Assembly (NCBI RefSeq): GCF_003058225.1
Contig: NZ_QBUG01000003.1
Span: forward strand, 372,001-436,000
DNA length: 64,000 nucleotides
From: Promicromonospora sp. AC04
GTDB taxonomy: Bacteria; Actinomycetota; Actinomycetes; Actinomycetales; Cellulomonadaceae
Direction: 5' to 3'
Shown: positions 56,984 through 64,000 of the stretch, in pieces
Layout of the letters: the number at the start of each line of letters is the position of its first letter
How positions within the stretch are numbered: position 1 is the stretch's first letter
Notes under the pieces: generated by a model
Seen by the model: only the letters and a program-made list of their open reading frames with translations
Databases searched by the model: none
What the model was told of the DNA's origin: nothing
Program-made: the position numbers and the translations under genes

Positions 56984-56997
56984 GAAATGTCCATTTC
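56984..56997. promoter_or_regulatory. Palindrome in the gap between the Pro-rich protein and the Nat-type ABC genes
   Basis: GAAATG and CATTTC flank TC, a 14-bp operator-like site in the AT-richer 439-bp gap 56697–57135. The rest of the gap shows the upstream region of both divergent genes and no convincing open frame; an 84-codon minus-strand frame (56717–56971) has no signal, ribosome site or family character. Confidence 0.4.
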
Positions 56998-57122
56998 ATG
57001 ACATTCTTCCGGCCGCGCCTCACGCGGCCGCAGCGGGCCGCAGGAGCCCCGGCAGGCCACGCCCGTCGCCCGGCGGAGTGCGGTTCCGTCTCGAGGCGGA
57101 TCCACCCCCGACGTCGGACCCA

Positions 57123-57128
57123 TAGCGT
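57123..57128 (+). promoter_or_regulatory. TANNNT -10 box for a leaderless start
   Basis: TAGCGT lies 7 bp before the ATG at 57136 with no ribosome site between them. This favours 57136 over the in-frame ATG at 57130, which is only 1 bp from the box. Confidence 0.5.
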
Positions 57129-57135
57129 GATGGCC

Positions 57136-58035
57136 ATGAGCGATCTGGAAGTGCGGGACCTGACCCGCGTGTTCGCCTCGGGCGACACACCCCGGCGGGC
57201 GGTGGACGGCGTGAGCTTCACGGCGTCGTCGGGCCTGCTCACGGGGTTCGTCGGCGGGAACGGGGCCGGCAAGACGACGACCATGCGGATGATCATGGGA
57301 GTCCTGGCGATCACGAGCGGCGAGGTGCGGTTCGGCGGCGCACCCGTGACCCGGCGCGATCGCCGCGAGTTCGGGTACATGCCCGAGGAGCGCGGCCTCT
57401 ACCCGAAGCAGCCGGTGCTGGAGCAGCTGGTCTACCTGGCGCGGCTGCGCGGCATCGATGCGCCGGTAGCCCGGCGCGAGGTGCTGGAGCACCTCGACCG
57501 GCTCGGGCTCGCCGGCCGGGCGAAGGATCACGTGGAGAAGCTGTCGCTCGGCAACCAGCAGCGGGTGCAGATCGTCGCCGCGATCATGGGACAGCCGAAG
57601 GCGCTCGTCCTGGACGAGCCGTTCAGCGGCCTCGACCCCGCCGCCGTCGACGCGATGGCGGACCTGCTGCGCGAGCACACGCGGCGCGGCGTCCCCGTGC
57701 TCTTCAGCTCGCACCAGCTCGACCTCGTGGAACGGCTGTGCGAGCGGCTCGTCATCCTCGGCGGGGGCAAGGTCCTCGCGGACGGCACCCCCGACGACCT
57801 GCGGGCCACGGGCGTGACGCGGCACCGGCTGATCCTGTCGGGCGACGCCGGATTCGTGCGCGGCGTGCCGGGAGTGCTGGCCGTGGACGTGGACGGCTCG
57901 TCCGCGCTCGTCGAGGTGCACGACGACGCCGCGGCCACCCGCCTCCTGTCCGCCGCCCTGCAGCGGGGTGCGGTCCAGGAGTTCTCCCCCGTACGGCCGA
58001 CGCTGGCCCAGATCTACCGCGAGGTGACCGCGTGA
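57136..58035 (+). CDS. ABC-2 type transporter ATP-binding protein (NatA-like)
   Basis: A 299-residue ATPase. Walker A is GGNGAGKTTTM, the signature LSLGNQQRVQ, Walker B ALVLDEPFSGLD and the switch His is in FSSHQLDLVE. A C-terminal DUF4162-like domain (RHRLILSGDAGFVRGVPGVL) is typical of NatA proteins. With the next gene it forms an ATP-driven exporter of the Na+-extruding NatAB type, although the substrate is not certain. It starts with the leaderless-type ATG at 57136. Confidence 0.88.
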   Translation: MSDLEVRDLTRVFASGDTPRRAVDGVSFTASSGLLTGFVGGNGAGKTTTMRMIMGVLAITSGEVRFGGAPVTRRDRREFGYMPEERGLYPKQPVLEQLVYLARLRGIDAPVARREVLEHLDRLGLAGRAKDHVEKLSLGNQQRVQIVAAIMGQPKALVLDEPFSGLDPAAVDAMADLLREHTRRGVPVLFSSHQLDLVERLCERLVILGGGKVLADGTPDDLRATGVTRHRLILSGDAGFVRGVPGVLAVDVDGSSALVEVHDDAAATRLLSAALQRGAVQEFSPVRPTLAQIYREVTA

Positions 58036-58064
58036 GCCGCGGGCTCTCGCGGAGAGGAGATGGC

Positions 58065-59261
58065 ATGAGGAACGCATGGATGCTGGTGGCGACCCGCGAG
58101 GTCGTCGTGCGGGCGCTCAACAAGGGGTTCCTGATCGGCCTCGCGGTCAACATCGTGCTGATCGGCGGGCTGATCGGCTTCTCGGCCTTCATGGACGGCC
58201 GCACCGAGTCGTTCGACGTCGCAGTCGTCGCCGGGGACGACGCAGCGGCGGCGGCGGTCGAGGCTGCCGGCCAGGAGGCCGCGGCGTCGGACCAGGAGAT
58301 CGAGCTCAGTCCGGTGCGGGTGGACGACGCGGCAGCGGCCGAGGCCGCCCTCGAGGACGAGACCGCTGACGCGTGGCTCAGCTCCGGCGCCGACGGCGCC
58401 ACCTGGTCCCTGTCGGGCTGGCGGGAGCCCGACGCGGACCTCGCCGAGCTGGTCGAGACCACGGTGCGCGACCAGGTCATGGCAGACCGGGCGACCGACC
58501 ACGGCACCACCATGGAGGCCCTCACGGCGGGCACCGAGATCGAGACCGAACGCCTCGACGGCAACCCGGTGGACCCGCAGATCGTGTTCATGGCCGGGTT
58601 CGTGCTCGCGTTCCTGTTCTTCATGGGGACCGTCGGGTCGGGCGCGATGATCGCGGGCAGCGTGATCGAGGAGAAGCAGTCCCGGCTCGTCGAGATCATC
58701 GCGACCGCCGTGCCGCTGCGGCAGCTGCTGGCGGGCAAGATCATCGGCAGCTCCGTGATCGCGCTGGCACAGAACGTGCTCCTGGTGGTCGTCGGCCTCA
58801 TCGGGGCCTCGTTCACCGACCTCTCGGCCGTCCTGCCCGCGATGACCGCCACGATGGTCTGGTTCGTCGTCTTCTTCACCGTCGGGTTCGTCGCGGTGGC
58901 TGCCCTGTACGCGGTGGCGGGCTCGCTCGCGTCCCGCACCGAGGACCTCCAGTACACGACGAGCCCCCTGATGATGCTGCTCATGGGCGTTTACATCGTG
59001 ACGTTCTCGGCCGACGGCGTGTTCGAACGCGTCCTGTCCTACATCCCGCCGGCGTCCATCGTGTCGATGCCGGTCCGGGTGCTCAACGGGGACACCCTGT
59101 GGTGGGAGCCGCTGGTCTCGCTCCTCATCCTCGTGGCCGCGACGTTCGGTGCCGTGCTGCTGAGCGAGCGCGCCTACCGCGGGGCACTCATGCAGACCGG
59201 CGGCCGGGTCACGTGGAGATCGGCACTGACCTCGGACCGGGGCACTACCCTCGGGGCGTGA
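58065..59261 (+). CDS. ABC-2 type transporter permease (NatB-like)
   Basis: A 398-residue permease. One N-terminal helix (KGFLIGLAVNIVLIGGLIGF) is followed by a large extracytoplasmic region of about 130 residues and five more helices; the diagnostic ABC-2 loop is IEEKQSRLVEIIATAVPLRQ with GKIIGSSVIAL. The ATG at 58065 has GGAGAGGAG upstream; a GTG at 58032 that overlaps the ATPase stop is an alternative. Its stop overlaps the GTG of the next gene by 4 bp (GTGA), which links the exporter to the beta-propeller cluster. Confidence 0.85.
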   Translation: MRNAWMLVATREVVVRALNKGFLIGLAVNIVLIGGLIGFSAFMDGRTESFDVAVVAGDDAAAAAVEAAGQEAAASDQEIELSPVRVDDAAAAEAALEDETADAWLSSGADGATWSLSGWREPDADLAELVETTVRDQVMADRATDHGTTMEALTAGTEIETERLDGNPVDPQIVFMAGFVLAFLFFMGTVGSGAMIAGSVIEEKQSRLVEIIATAVPLRQLLAGKIIGSSVIALAQNVLLVVVGLIGASFTDLSAVLPAMTATMVWFVVFFTVGFVAVAALYAVAGSLASRTEDLQYTTSPLMMLLMGVYIVTFSADGVFERVLSYIPPASIVSMPVRVLNGDTLWWEPLVSLLILVAATFGAVLLSERAYRGALMQTGGRVTWRSALTSDRGTTLGA

Positions 59262-61042
59262 CCGAACGCACACAGCACGATGACGCAGCGCCCGGGAGCC
59301 CCGAGCCCAAGAAGGTACACACCTTCGACCTGATCGACGAGGTCCCCGGTGCGTCCGACGGCGAGGCCGGTCCGGACGGCTCCGAGTCCGCCGCCGACGG
59401 GGCCGGCACCGAGAACGACTTGGCCGAGGAGCCCGCGCCGCGCGGGCCCGGCCGGGCGGCGGTGGCGCTCGCGGGTGCCCGGACCGCCGTCGGGCGGACG
59501 GCGCGGCGTGGTGGGGCGGCCGTCCGACGGCGGCTGCCCACCACCCGCCGCGGCAGGGTGCTGCTGGTCGGCGGGACGGCCGCCGTGGTCGTGCTGGCGG
59601 TCGTGGCCGGGGTGCTGGTGAACGCCCAGCTGCGCGAGCGGGCGCTCATCGCCGCCCCGGGGGGCGTGCGGAGCCTGGCGGAGAAGCCCAGCGAGCAGTG
59701 GTCGATCGATCTCGACGACCCGATCATGGCGACCCTGGTCGAGATGCCGGGCGTGCTCGCGATCGCCGGGGACGAGAAGGTCCGCGGTGTGGACCCGGCT
59801 TCGGGCGAGGTGCTCTGGACCGTCGATGTCGGCGAGAACCTGAACTGCGGCCCGACGACGCACCTCGGCATCGGCGGGCCGGGCGCCCTGGACCCGGTCG
59901 ATCCCCTGGTCTGCGTCAGCTCCTCCGGCGACGACAAGCAGGAGGTCACGGCCATCGATCCGGACGGGGCGGCCACGACCCGCGAGCTCGACCCGGACGC
60001 CCTGGTCGCTCCGGCGGCCGGCGGTGGTCTGCTCTCCTTCGAGCTCACGGGCGGCGAGCAGGAGCAGCGGCCAGTGGTGGTCGACAAGGTGGGCGCCCCG
60101 CACCTCCCGAAGGGGTTCGTGGGGCCGGACCTGGTGGTTCGTCAGGAGGACGCCGCCACCGGCGCGGAGCGTTGGAGCGAGACCGTCGCGTTCAGCGACC
60201 CGCGGGCCGAGAACTGCGTCACCTACAGCGACGACGACCCGGCGCCCGACAACGAGCCCGAACCGGCGCTCGACGTCGCCGGCTCGCTGGGCTGGGAGCT
60301 GACCGGCGACATCGTGGAGGTGCAGGGCTGCGGCGTCTCGGCGGCGTTCCTGCTCGACGGCACACGCCTCGACGACCCGAAGGATCCGGCGGACCCCCCG
60401 GCCGACGGCGTGGACACCGCATCGTTCGCGTCTCTGCCCGACGGCGGCTGGGTCGGGCCCGGCGCGACGCCCAGCGACGCCGGTGTGCCCAACGACGTCG
60501 CGCACCTGCCGGAGGGCGGCACCGTCACGCTCGACGGCCAGGTCCTCGTCCCGTGGGCCACCGACGGCCGGGACCCGGGGCTGCTGCTGACTCGCGCCGG
60601 GACGGGCACCGACGCCGTGTCCACCGACAAGGACGACGCGGGTGCGCAGCTCTGGACGGACCCCCGCCTCGGGGCGACGGTGGTGCTGGTCCGGGTGTCC
60701 GGTACCGCCGTCGTCGTGGACGAGGAGGGCGCGGTGCGTGCGATCGACCTCGGTACGGGCGCGGACCGCTGGACCCTGGATCCCGAGGTCTTCTCGCTCG
60801 CCGACATGGCCTGGGCCGCTGAATCGCTGATCTTCGGGGCCTTCACGGACGGTGACACCCTGCTGCTCCCGGTGACGGCGGACCCGGACGGAGAGAGCTC
60901 CGGCCTGCGGCTGCTCGCCATCGATGTCCGCGACGGCTCGATGCGCTGGGACATCAAGCAGGACACCCCGTACACGCAGCTGGTGAGCGTCGACGGGTAC
61001 CTCGCGCAGATCACGCAGCAGGGCGTCGTCGGGCTCGGCTGA
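59258..61042 (+). CDS. Membrane-anchored PQQ-like beta-propeller protein, paralogue 1
   Basis: A 594-residue type II membrane protein. The cytosolic part (about 100 residues) opens with KKVHTFDLIDEVPG and is otherwise acidic, then Arg-rich. One transmembrane helix (GTAAVVVLAVVAGVLVNAQL) follows. The outer domain has PQQ-type blades such as KVRGVDPASGEVLWTVDVG and TGAERWSETVAF. Conserved Cys residues are in NLNCGP, PLVCV, AENCVTY and VQGCGV. It ends DGYLAQITQQGVVGLG. The GTG at 59258 is both coupled to the permease stop and 6 bp after TACCCT. The ligand is unknown; the fold suggests a protein-binding scaffold (BamB-like). Confidence 0.8.
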   Translation: MTERTQHDDAAPGSPEPKKVHTFDLIDEVPGASDGEAGPDGSESAADGAGTENDLAEEPAPRGPGRAAVALAGARTAVGRTARRGGAAVRRRLPTTRRGRVLLVGGTAAVVVLAVVAGVLVNAQLRERALIAAPGGVRSLAEKPSEQWSIDLDDPIMATLVEMPGVLAIAGDEKVRGVDPASGEVLWTVDVGENLNCGPTTHLGIGGPGALDPVDPLVCVSSSGDDKQEVTAIDPDGAATTRELDPDALVAPAAGGGLLSFELTGGEQEQRPVVVDKVGAPHLPKGFVGPDLVVRQEDAATGAERWSETVAFSDPRAENCVTYSDDDPAPDNEPEPALDVAGSLGWELTGDIVEVQGCGVSAAFLLDGTRLDDPKDPADPPADGVDTASFASLPDGGWVGPGATPSDAGVPNDVAHLPEGGTVTLDGQVLVPWATDGRDPGLLLTRAGTGTDAVSTDKDDAGAQLWTDPRLGATVVLVRVSGTAVVVDEEGAVRAIDLGTGADRWTLDPEVFSLADMAWAAESLIFGAFTDGDTLLLPVTADPDGESSGLRLLAIDVRDGSMRWDIKQDTPYTQLVSVDGYLAQITQQGVVGLG

Positions 61043-61059
61043 GCCTGCCGTTCCGCCGG

Positions 61060-61085
61060 CCTGCGGGCTCGGCCGAACCCGCAGG
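61060..61085 (+). terminator. Short hairpin between propeller genes 1 and 2
   Basis: CCTGCGGG (61060–61067) pairs with 61078–61085. It lies 18 bp after the first propeller stop and just before the -10 box of the second gene. The stem is short (8 bp). Confidence 0.4.
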
Positions 61086-61094
61086 TCACCCGGA

Positions 61095-61100
61095 TAGGCT
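61095..61100 (+). promoter_or_regulatory. TANNNT -10 box for a leaderless start
   Basis: TAGGCT is 6 bp upstream of the ATG at 61107, with no ribosome site. The same hexamer and spacing occur before the histidine kinase start at 53500. Confidence 0.55.
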
Positions 61101-61106
61101 CTCGTC

Positions 61107-62723
61107 ATGTCACGGCACGACGAGCGGGAACCCGTTGTCTTCGACCTGGTCGAGGACAACGGGCCGGATGCTGGCCCGGGCGAAGGCCCGGACGCCGCCG
61201 ACGTCGCCTCGCCGGACTCCCCCGACCGGCGGCCGTCCCGGCTGCCCCGCTTGCCCCGGCTGTCGCGGCGCACCTGGCTGGTCGCTGCCGCCGCGGTCAC
61301 CGTCGTGGTGGTGACGGTGGCCGCGGTCGATCTCGTCCGTGACCAGCGGCGTGCGGACCTGATGCGCACCTCGTCGGTGGGGGTGGCGTCGCTCGCCTAT
61401 CCGCCGGAGGAAGTCTGGACGGTGCCGTTCGACGTCCCCGCCACGGTGGACCAGAGCTGGTTCATGAGCCAGCAGCTCGTGATCATGGACGGGCGGCTGG
61501 TGGTGCCCCCGGGCAGAGCACAGAGCTTCACGGTCGATGCTTCGGACGGGGCGGCCGAACCGGCGCCGGTCGGGTTCGAGGATGTTGTGGCCGTCGACCC
61601 GGGCTCGGGCGAGGTGGCCTGGCGGGTCGCCGTGGGCGAGCGCCCCGTGTGCGGCCCGGTCGGCTACGACGCGTCGATCTCGACAGACACGCTGGTGTGC
61701 GTGCACGGCCCGGAGAACGAGCGGGAGGTGCTCACGATCGCACCGGACGGGAGCACCCGGTCCCGGGCCGCGGACCTGGCCGAAGGAGAGCAGGTCTTCC
61801 CCGCGCCGGACGGCATGGTCGTGCGGGTGGCGCGGATCGGGGACGCCGGGGACGCAGCGGAGCAGGTTGAGTGCAACAGCATGGGCGCGTGCACGCCGGC
61901 GGTCCTGACCGAGGGGCGCGACGTCCTGGTCACCGCCGAGGACGCCGAGACGGGCACCGAACGCTGGACGCGCACCATCGCGTTCGCGCCGGTGGATGCG
62001 TCCAACTGCCAGCAGTACGACGGCATGGGCGAGGTGACGGGCGTCGACCCCGATCAGGTAACGGTCCATGCCGGGGCCAGGATGGTCGACGTGGACGGCT
62101 GCGGTATCCGGGGGACGCTGTCGGCGCTGGGCGTGCGGCTCGATCTCGCGGGTGGCGACGGGTCCGGCCAAGCATGGGTGACCGAGCTCGGCAAGGGCGC
62201 CTTCGGCGTGGGGGCCGGGACGGACACCGTCGTCGTCGACGAGGCAGGGAAGACCCTGCGCACCCTGTCCGGCTGGGTGCAGACCGGTGCGGTGTCCCCC
62301 GACGCGCCCGACGACCTGTGGTTCGTCGCCGACGGGAGCGGTTTCGGGTTCGACGCCGTGCGCGAGGACGGGTCGGTGGCCTGGACGGACAAGTACAGCG
62401 GGGGCGTGCTGCTCGTCGCGCGGGACGTGGTGGTCGTCGACCGCGGGAACAAGGTGGCGGGCCTGGACCGTGTCACCGGCGCGGAGCTCTGGACCTGGTC
62501 CGGCGAGCACGTGCTCGGGCTGGCTCGCTACCGGACCCTGACCGACGGCGAGACGGTGGCCCTGGAGCATCTGCCGCAGGAGAGCTCCGGCGAGGGGCTG
62601 CTCGTCGCCCTCGATCTCGACACCGGCGAGCAGCTCTGGGACGCGCCGCTGACCAATACGGCAGTCGCGGTCGACGGGCACATCGTCGAGATCACCCTGG
62701 ACGGCGTAGTCGGCCGGGGCTGA
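61107..62723 (+). CDS. Membrane-anchored PQQ-like beta-propeller protein, paralogue 2
   Basis: A 538-residue paralogue of the preceding protein. The cytosolic start is VVFDLVEDNGPD, followed by a Gly/Pro/Asp-rich spacer, Arg-rich patch, one helix (AAAVTVVVVTVAAVDLV) and an outer propeller with AVDPGSGEVAWRVAVGERP, EDAETGTERWTRTIAFAP and DRVTGAELWTWSGEHVLG. Cys residues match paralogue 1 (PVCGP, TLVCVHG, SNCQQY, VDGCGI) plus an extra pair in VECNSMGACTP. It ends DGHIVEITLDGVVGRG, like paralogue 1. It has its own leaderless-type promoter. Confidence 0.8.
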   Translation: MSRHDEREPVVFDLVEDNGPDAGPGEGPDAADVASPDSPDRRPSRLPRLPRLSRRTWLVAAAAVTVVVVTVAAVDLVRDQRRADLMRTSSVGVASLAYPPEEVWTVPFDVPATVDQSWFMSQQLVIMDGRLVVPPGRAQSFTVDASDGAAEPAPVGFEDVVAVDPGSGEVAWRVAVGERPVCGPVGYDASISTDTLVCVHGPENEREVLTIAPDGSTRSRAADLAEGEQVFPAPDGMVVRVARIGDAGDAAEQVECNSMGACTPAVLTEGRDVLVTAEDAETGTERWTRTIAFAPVDASNCQQYDGMGEVTGVDPDQVTVHAGARMVDVDGCGIRGTLSALGVRLDLAGGDGSGQAWVTELGKGAFGVGAGTDTVVVDEAGKTLRTLSGWVQTGAVSPDAPDDLWFVADGSGFGFDAVREDGSVAWTDKYSGGVLLVARDVVVVDRGNKVAGLDRVTGAELWTWSGEHVLGLARYRTLTDGETVALEHLPQESSGEGLLVALDLDTGEQLWDAPLTNTAVAVDGHIVEITLDGVVGRG

Positions 62724-62805
62724 CGCCGTGCGAGGACCGAGCCGAAGGCGCGGCGCCGGGGCGGGCCCGGCAGACGGGGACTGATCAGGGGGTCCCGCCC
62801 GGAGT

Positions 62806-62811
62806 TACGCT
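62806..62811 (+). promoter_or_regulatory. TANNNT -10 box for a leaderless start
   Basis: TACGCT is 7 bp before the ATG at 62819; no ribosome site is visible. It is the third such arrangement in this gene family. Confidence 0.5.
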
Positions 62812-62818
62812 CAGCCGC

Positions 62819-64000
62819 ATGGGGCGCGACCCGGACGAGGGTGCCGCGTTCGTCTTCGACCTGGTCGACGACGAGGCGGCCGATGCCGACGCGCCGACGA
62901 GCCCGGCCGGAGCGGACGGCGACGATTCTCAGGAGGGCGAGCCGCCACCGGGCGGCCTGGGACCGAGGTGGCGCCGCGCGGTGCCGGTCGTGACGGTCCT
63001 CGCGATCGCGCTGGGGACAGGGATCGCGGTCGACGGCGTGCGCGACGCCGCCCGGATGGAGCGGATGCGGGACGTCTCCGGGGGCGTGACGGACCTGTCC
63101 TCGCCGCTCGACGTGATGTGGGCCTGGACCGGGGCGGTCGACCTCGGCGAGGGCACCACCGACGTCGCGGTGCTCGGCGACGAGCTGGTGTTCGAGTCCG
63201 AGGGTCGGCTCGTCGCGCTGGACCCGGCCACCGGAGACGAGACCTGGACCGTCTCGCTCGGCGAGGACCCGGAGTGCGGCCCGATGGCCTCACCGGCGTG
63301 GGACGACCCGAGGACGCCATCACTGGTGTGCCTGCAGGGGCGCGTCGCGGAGCGCGAGGCGATGGTGGTCGGGCCCGGCGGCGCGACGTCGGCCCCGCGG
63401 GTGCTCGGCGCCGCGGACGCGGCGGAGCACGGGCTGCCCCATACCGGGCCGGACGGGACGGTGCTGCGCGGGAGGCGAGCAGGACCGGCGTCGGAGGTGG
63501 ATCGCGACGTGACGTGCGACCTGGTGGGAGAGTGCTCCGGGTACGTCCGGACCGGGCGGGACCTCGTGCTTCGCGCGGAGGACGCCGTCACGGGCGAGGA
63601 GCGCTGGACCGTGACCGTCCCGTTCCGGGTCACCGAGGCGGTCCAGTGCACCAGGAGGTTCGGCGGGGAGTGGGGCGGCTCGGAGAACCGCGTCGACCTG
63701 AGCGGGCAGCTGGACCCGGATGCCTTCGGCGCCCGCGTCTGGTCCGACCTGGTGAACGTGGAGGGCTGCGGGGTCCAGGCGGCCGTCACCCCGGACGGCG
63801 TGCTCCTCGGCGCCGAGCTCGAACCGGGCACCAGCTACATGGACGCGCTCGGTACTGGTGGGTACCTGGGGACGTCCTGGAGCGACGTGCCACGCACCAC
63901 CCTGTACGACGCGGACGGCGACGTCGTCGCCGAGGTCAGCGGGTACGTGATCGTTCAGAAGTCCACCGACGAGTCCGGTGCGGCGGTACTTCTCGCGATC
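62819..64000 (+). CDS. Membrane-anchored PQQ-like beta-propeller protein, paralogue 3 (3' end missing)
   Basis: The frame is open from the ATG at 62819 to the last base, giving 394 codons with no stop. It repeats the family plan: AFVFDLVDDEAADAD at the N-terminus, acidic spacer, one helix (PVVTVLAIALGTGIAVDGV), then an outer domain with LVALDPATGDETWTVSLGED, EDAVTGEERWTVTVPF and VEGCGVQAAV. Cys positions match the paralogues (PECGP, SLVCLQG, VQCTRR, VEGCGV), with an additional CDLVGEC pair like that of paralogue 2. It is shorter in the spacer than paralogue 1. The C-terminal blades lie beyond the window. Confidence 0.78.
   Translation, partial: MGRDPDEGAAFVFDLVDDEAADADAPTSPAGADGDDSQEGEPPPGGLGPRWRRAVPVVTVLAIALGTGIAVDGVRDAARMERMRDVSGGVTDLSSPLDVMWAWTGAVDLGEGTTDVAVLGDELVFESEGRLVALDPATGDETWTVSLGEDPECGPMASPAWDDPRTPSLVCLQGRVAEREAMVVGPGGATSAPRVLGAADAAEHGLPHTGPDGTVLRGRRAGPASEVDRDVTCDLVGECSGYVRTGRDLVLRAEDAVTGEERWTVTVPFRVTEAVQCTRRFGGEWGGSENRVDLSGQLDPDAFGARVWSDLVNVEGCGVQAAVTPDGVLLGAELEPGTSYMDALGTGGYLGTSWSDVPRTTLYDADGDVVAEVSGYVIVQKSTDESGAAVLLAI

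Overview
This window is a high-GC actinobacterial chromosome segment. The ino1 – padR – PASTA penicillin-binding protein – rpsF – ssb – rpsR – rplI order at 26.3–35.6 kb is a conserved actinobacterial core block. The strong G/C codon bias, the many sugar-utilisation genes and the TAnnnT leaderless promoters fit Micrococcales. A Promicromonosporaceae/Cellulomonadaceae-like organism is my inference; no marker here proves the genus. No rRNA, tRNA, insertion sequence or true CRISPR array was recognised.

Layout. 1–9 kb: the 3' part of a MocR-type aminotransferase/regulator, small enzymes (TfoX-N, F420-type oxidoreductase, DinB, VOC, alpha/beta hydrolase), a GH2 beta-galactosidase, mannonate dehydratase, and a patch of gene remnants at 8.6–8.9 kb. 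9.2–14.7 kb: a complete five-gene family-5 (peptide/oligosaccharide) ABC transporter operon. 14.7–21.6 kb: AI-2E exporter, YjbR-like protein, dnaB, MATE transporter, a helical-repeat protein and a winged-helix regulator. dnaB and the MATE gene are divergent, separated by a 373-bp gap with a perfect DnaA box and several degenerate look-alikes. 22–26 kb: a 1374-residue secreted subtilase. 26–35.7 kb: the conserved block, with two tandem paralogous bifunctional PBPs where one is usual. 35.7–41.8 kb: a carbohydrate locus with an MGH1-like glycosidase divergent from an SBP–permease–permease–ROK set. 42–47.6 kb: a 739-residue Leu/Gly heptad-repeat membrane protein, then two DUF305 proteins flanking an LVIVD beta-propeller protein. 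47.6–51.1 kb: CPBP-like membrane protein and the cstA–ybdD pyruvate/peptide uptake pair. 51.2–57 kb: MBL hydrolase with zinc ribbon, secreted beta-helix protein, NarL-type two-component system, and a Pro/Thr-rich secreted protein. 57.1–64 kb: a Nat-type ABC exporter followed by three tandem paralogous membrane-anchored PQQ-like beta-propeller proteins, the last running off the window.

The most novel-looking items are: (i) the three-gene propeller family with a shared cytosolic FDL-acidic motif, conserved extracytoplasmic cysteines and apparently leaderless starts; (ii) three alternately inverted 18-bp repeats at exact 29-bp spacing after the response regulator, able to form mutually exclusive hairpins; (iii) a tandem-repeat insertion inside the ROK regulator; (iv) a YbdD protein ending Arg-Cys-Cys, which looks like the cysteine form of the KCU-star selenoprotein tail; and (v) separation of dnaB/MATE from the ribosomal operon they usually follow.
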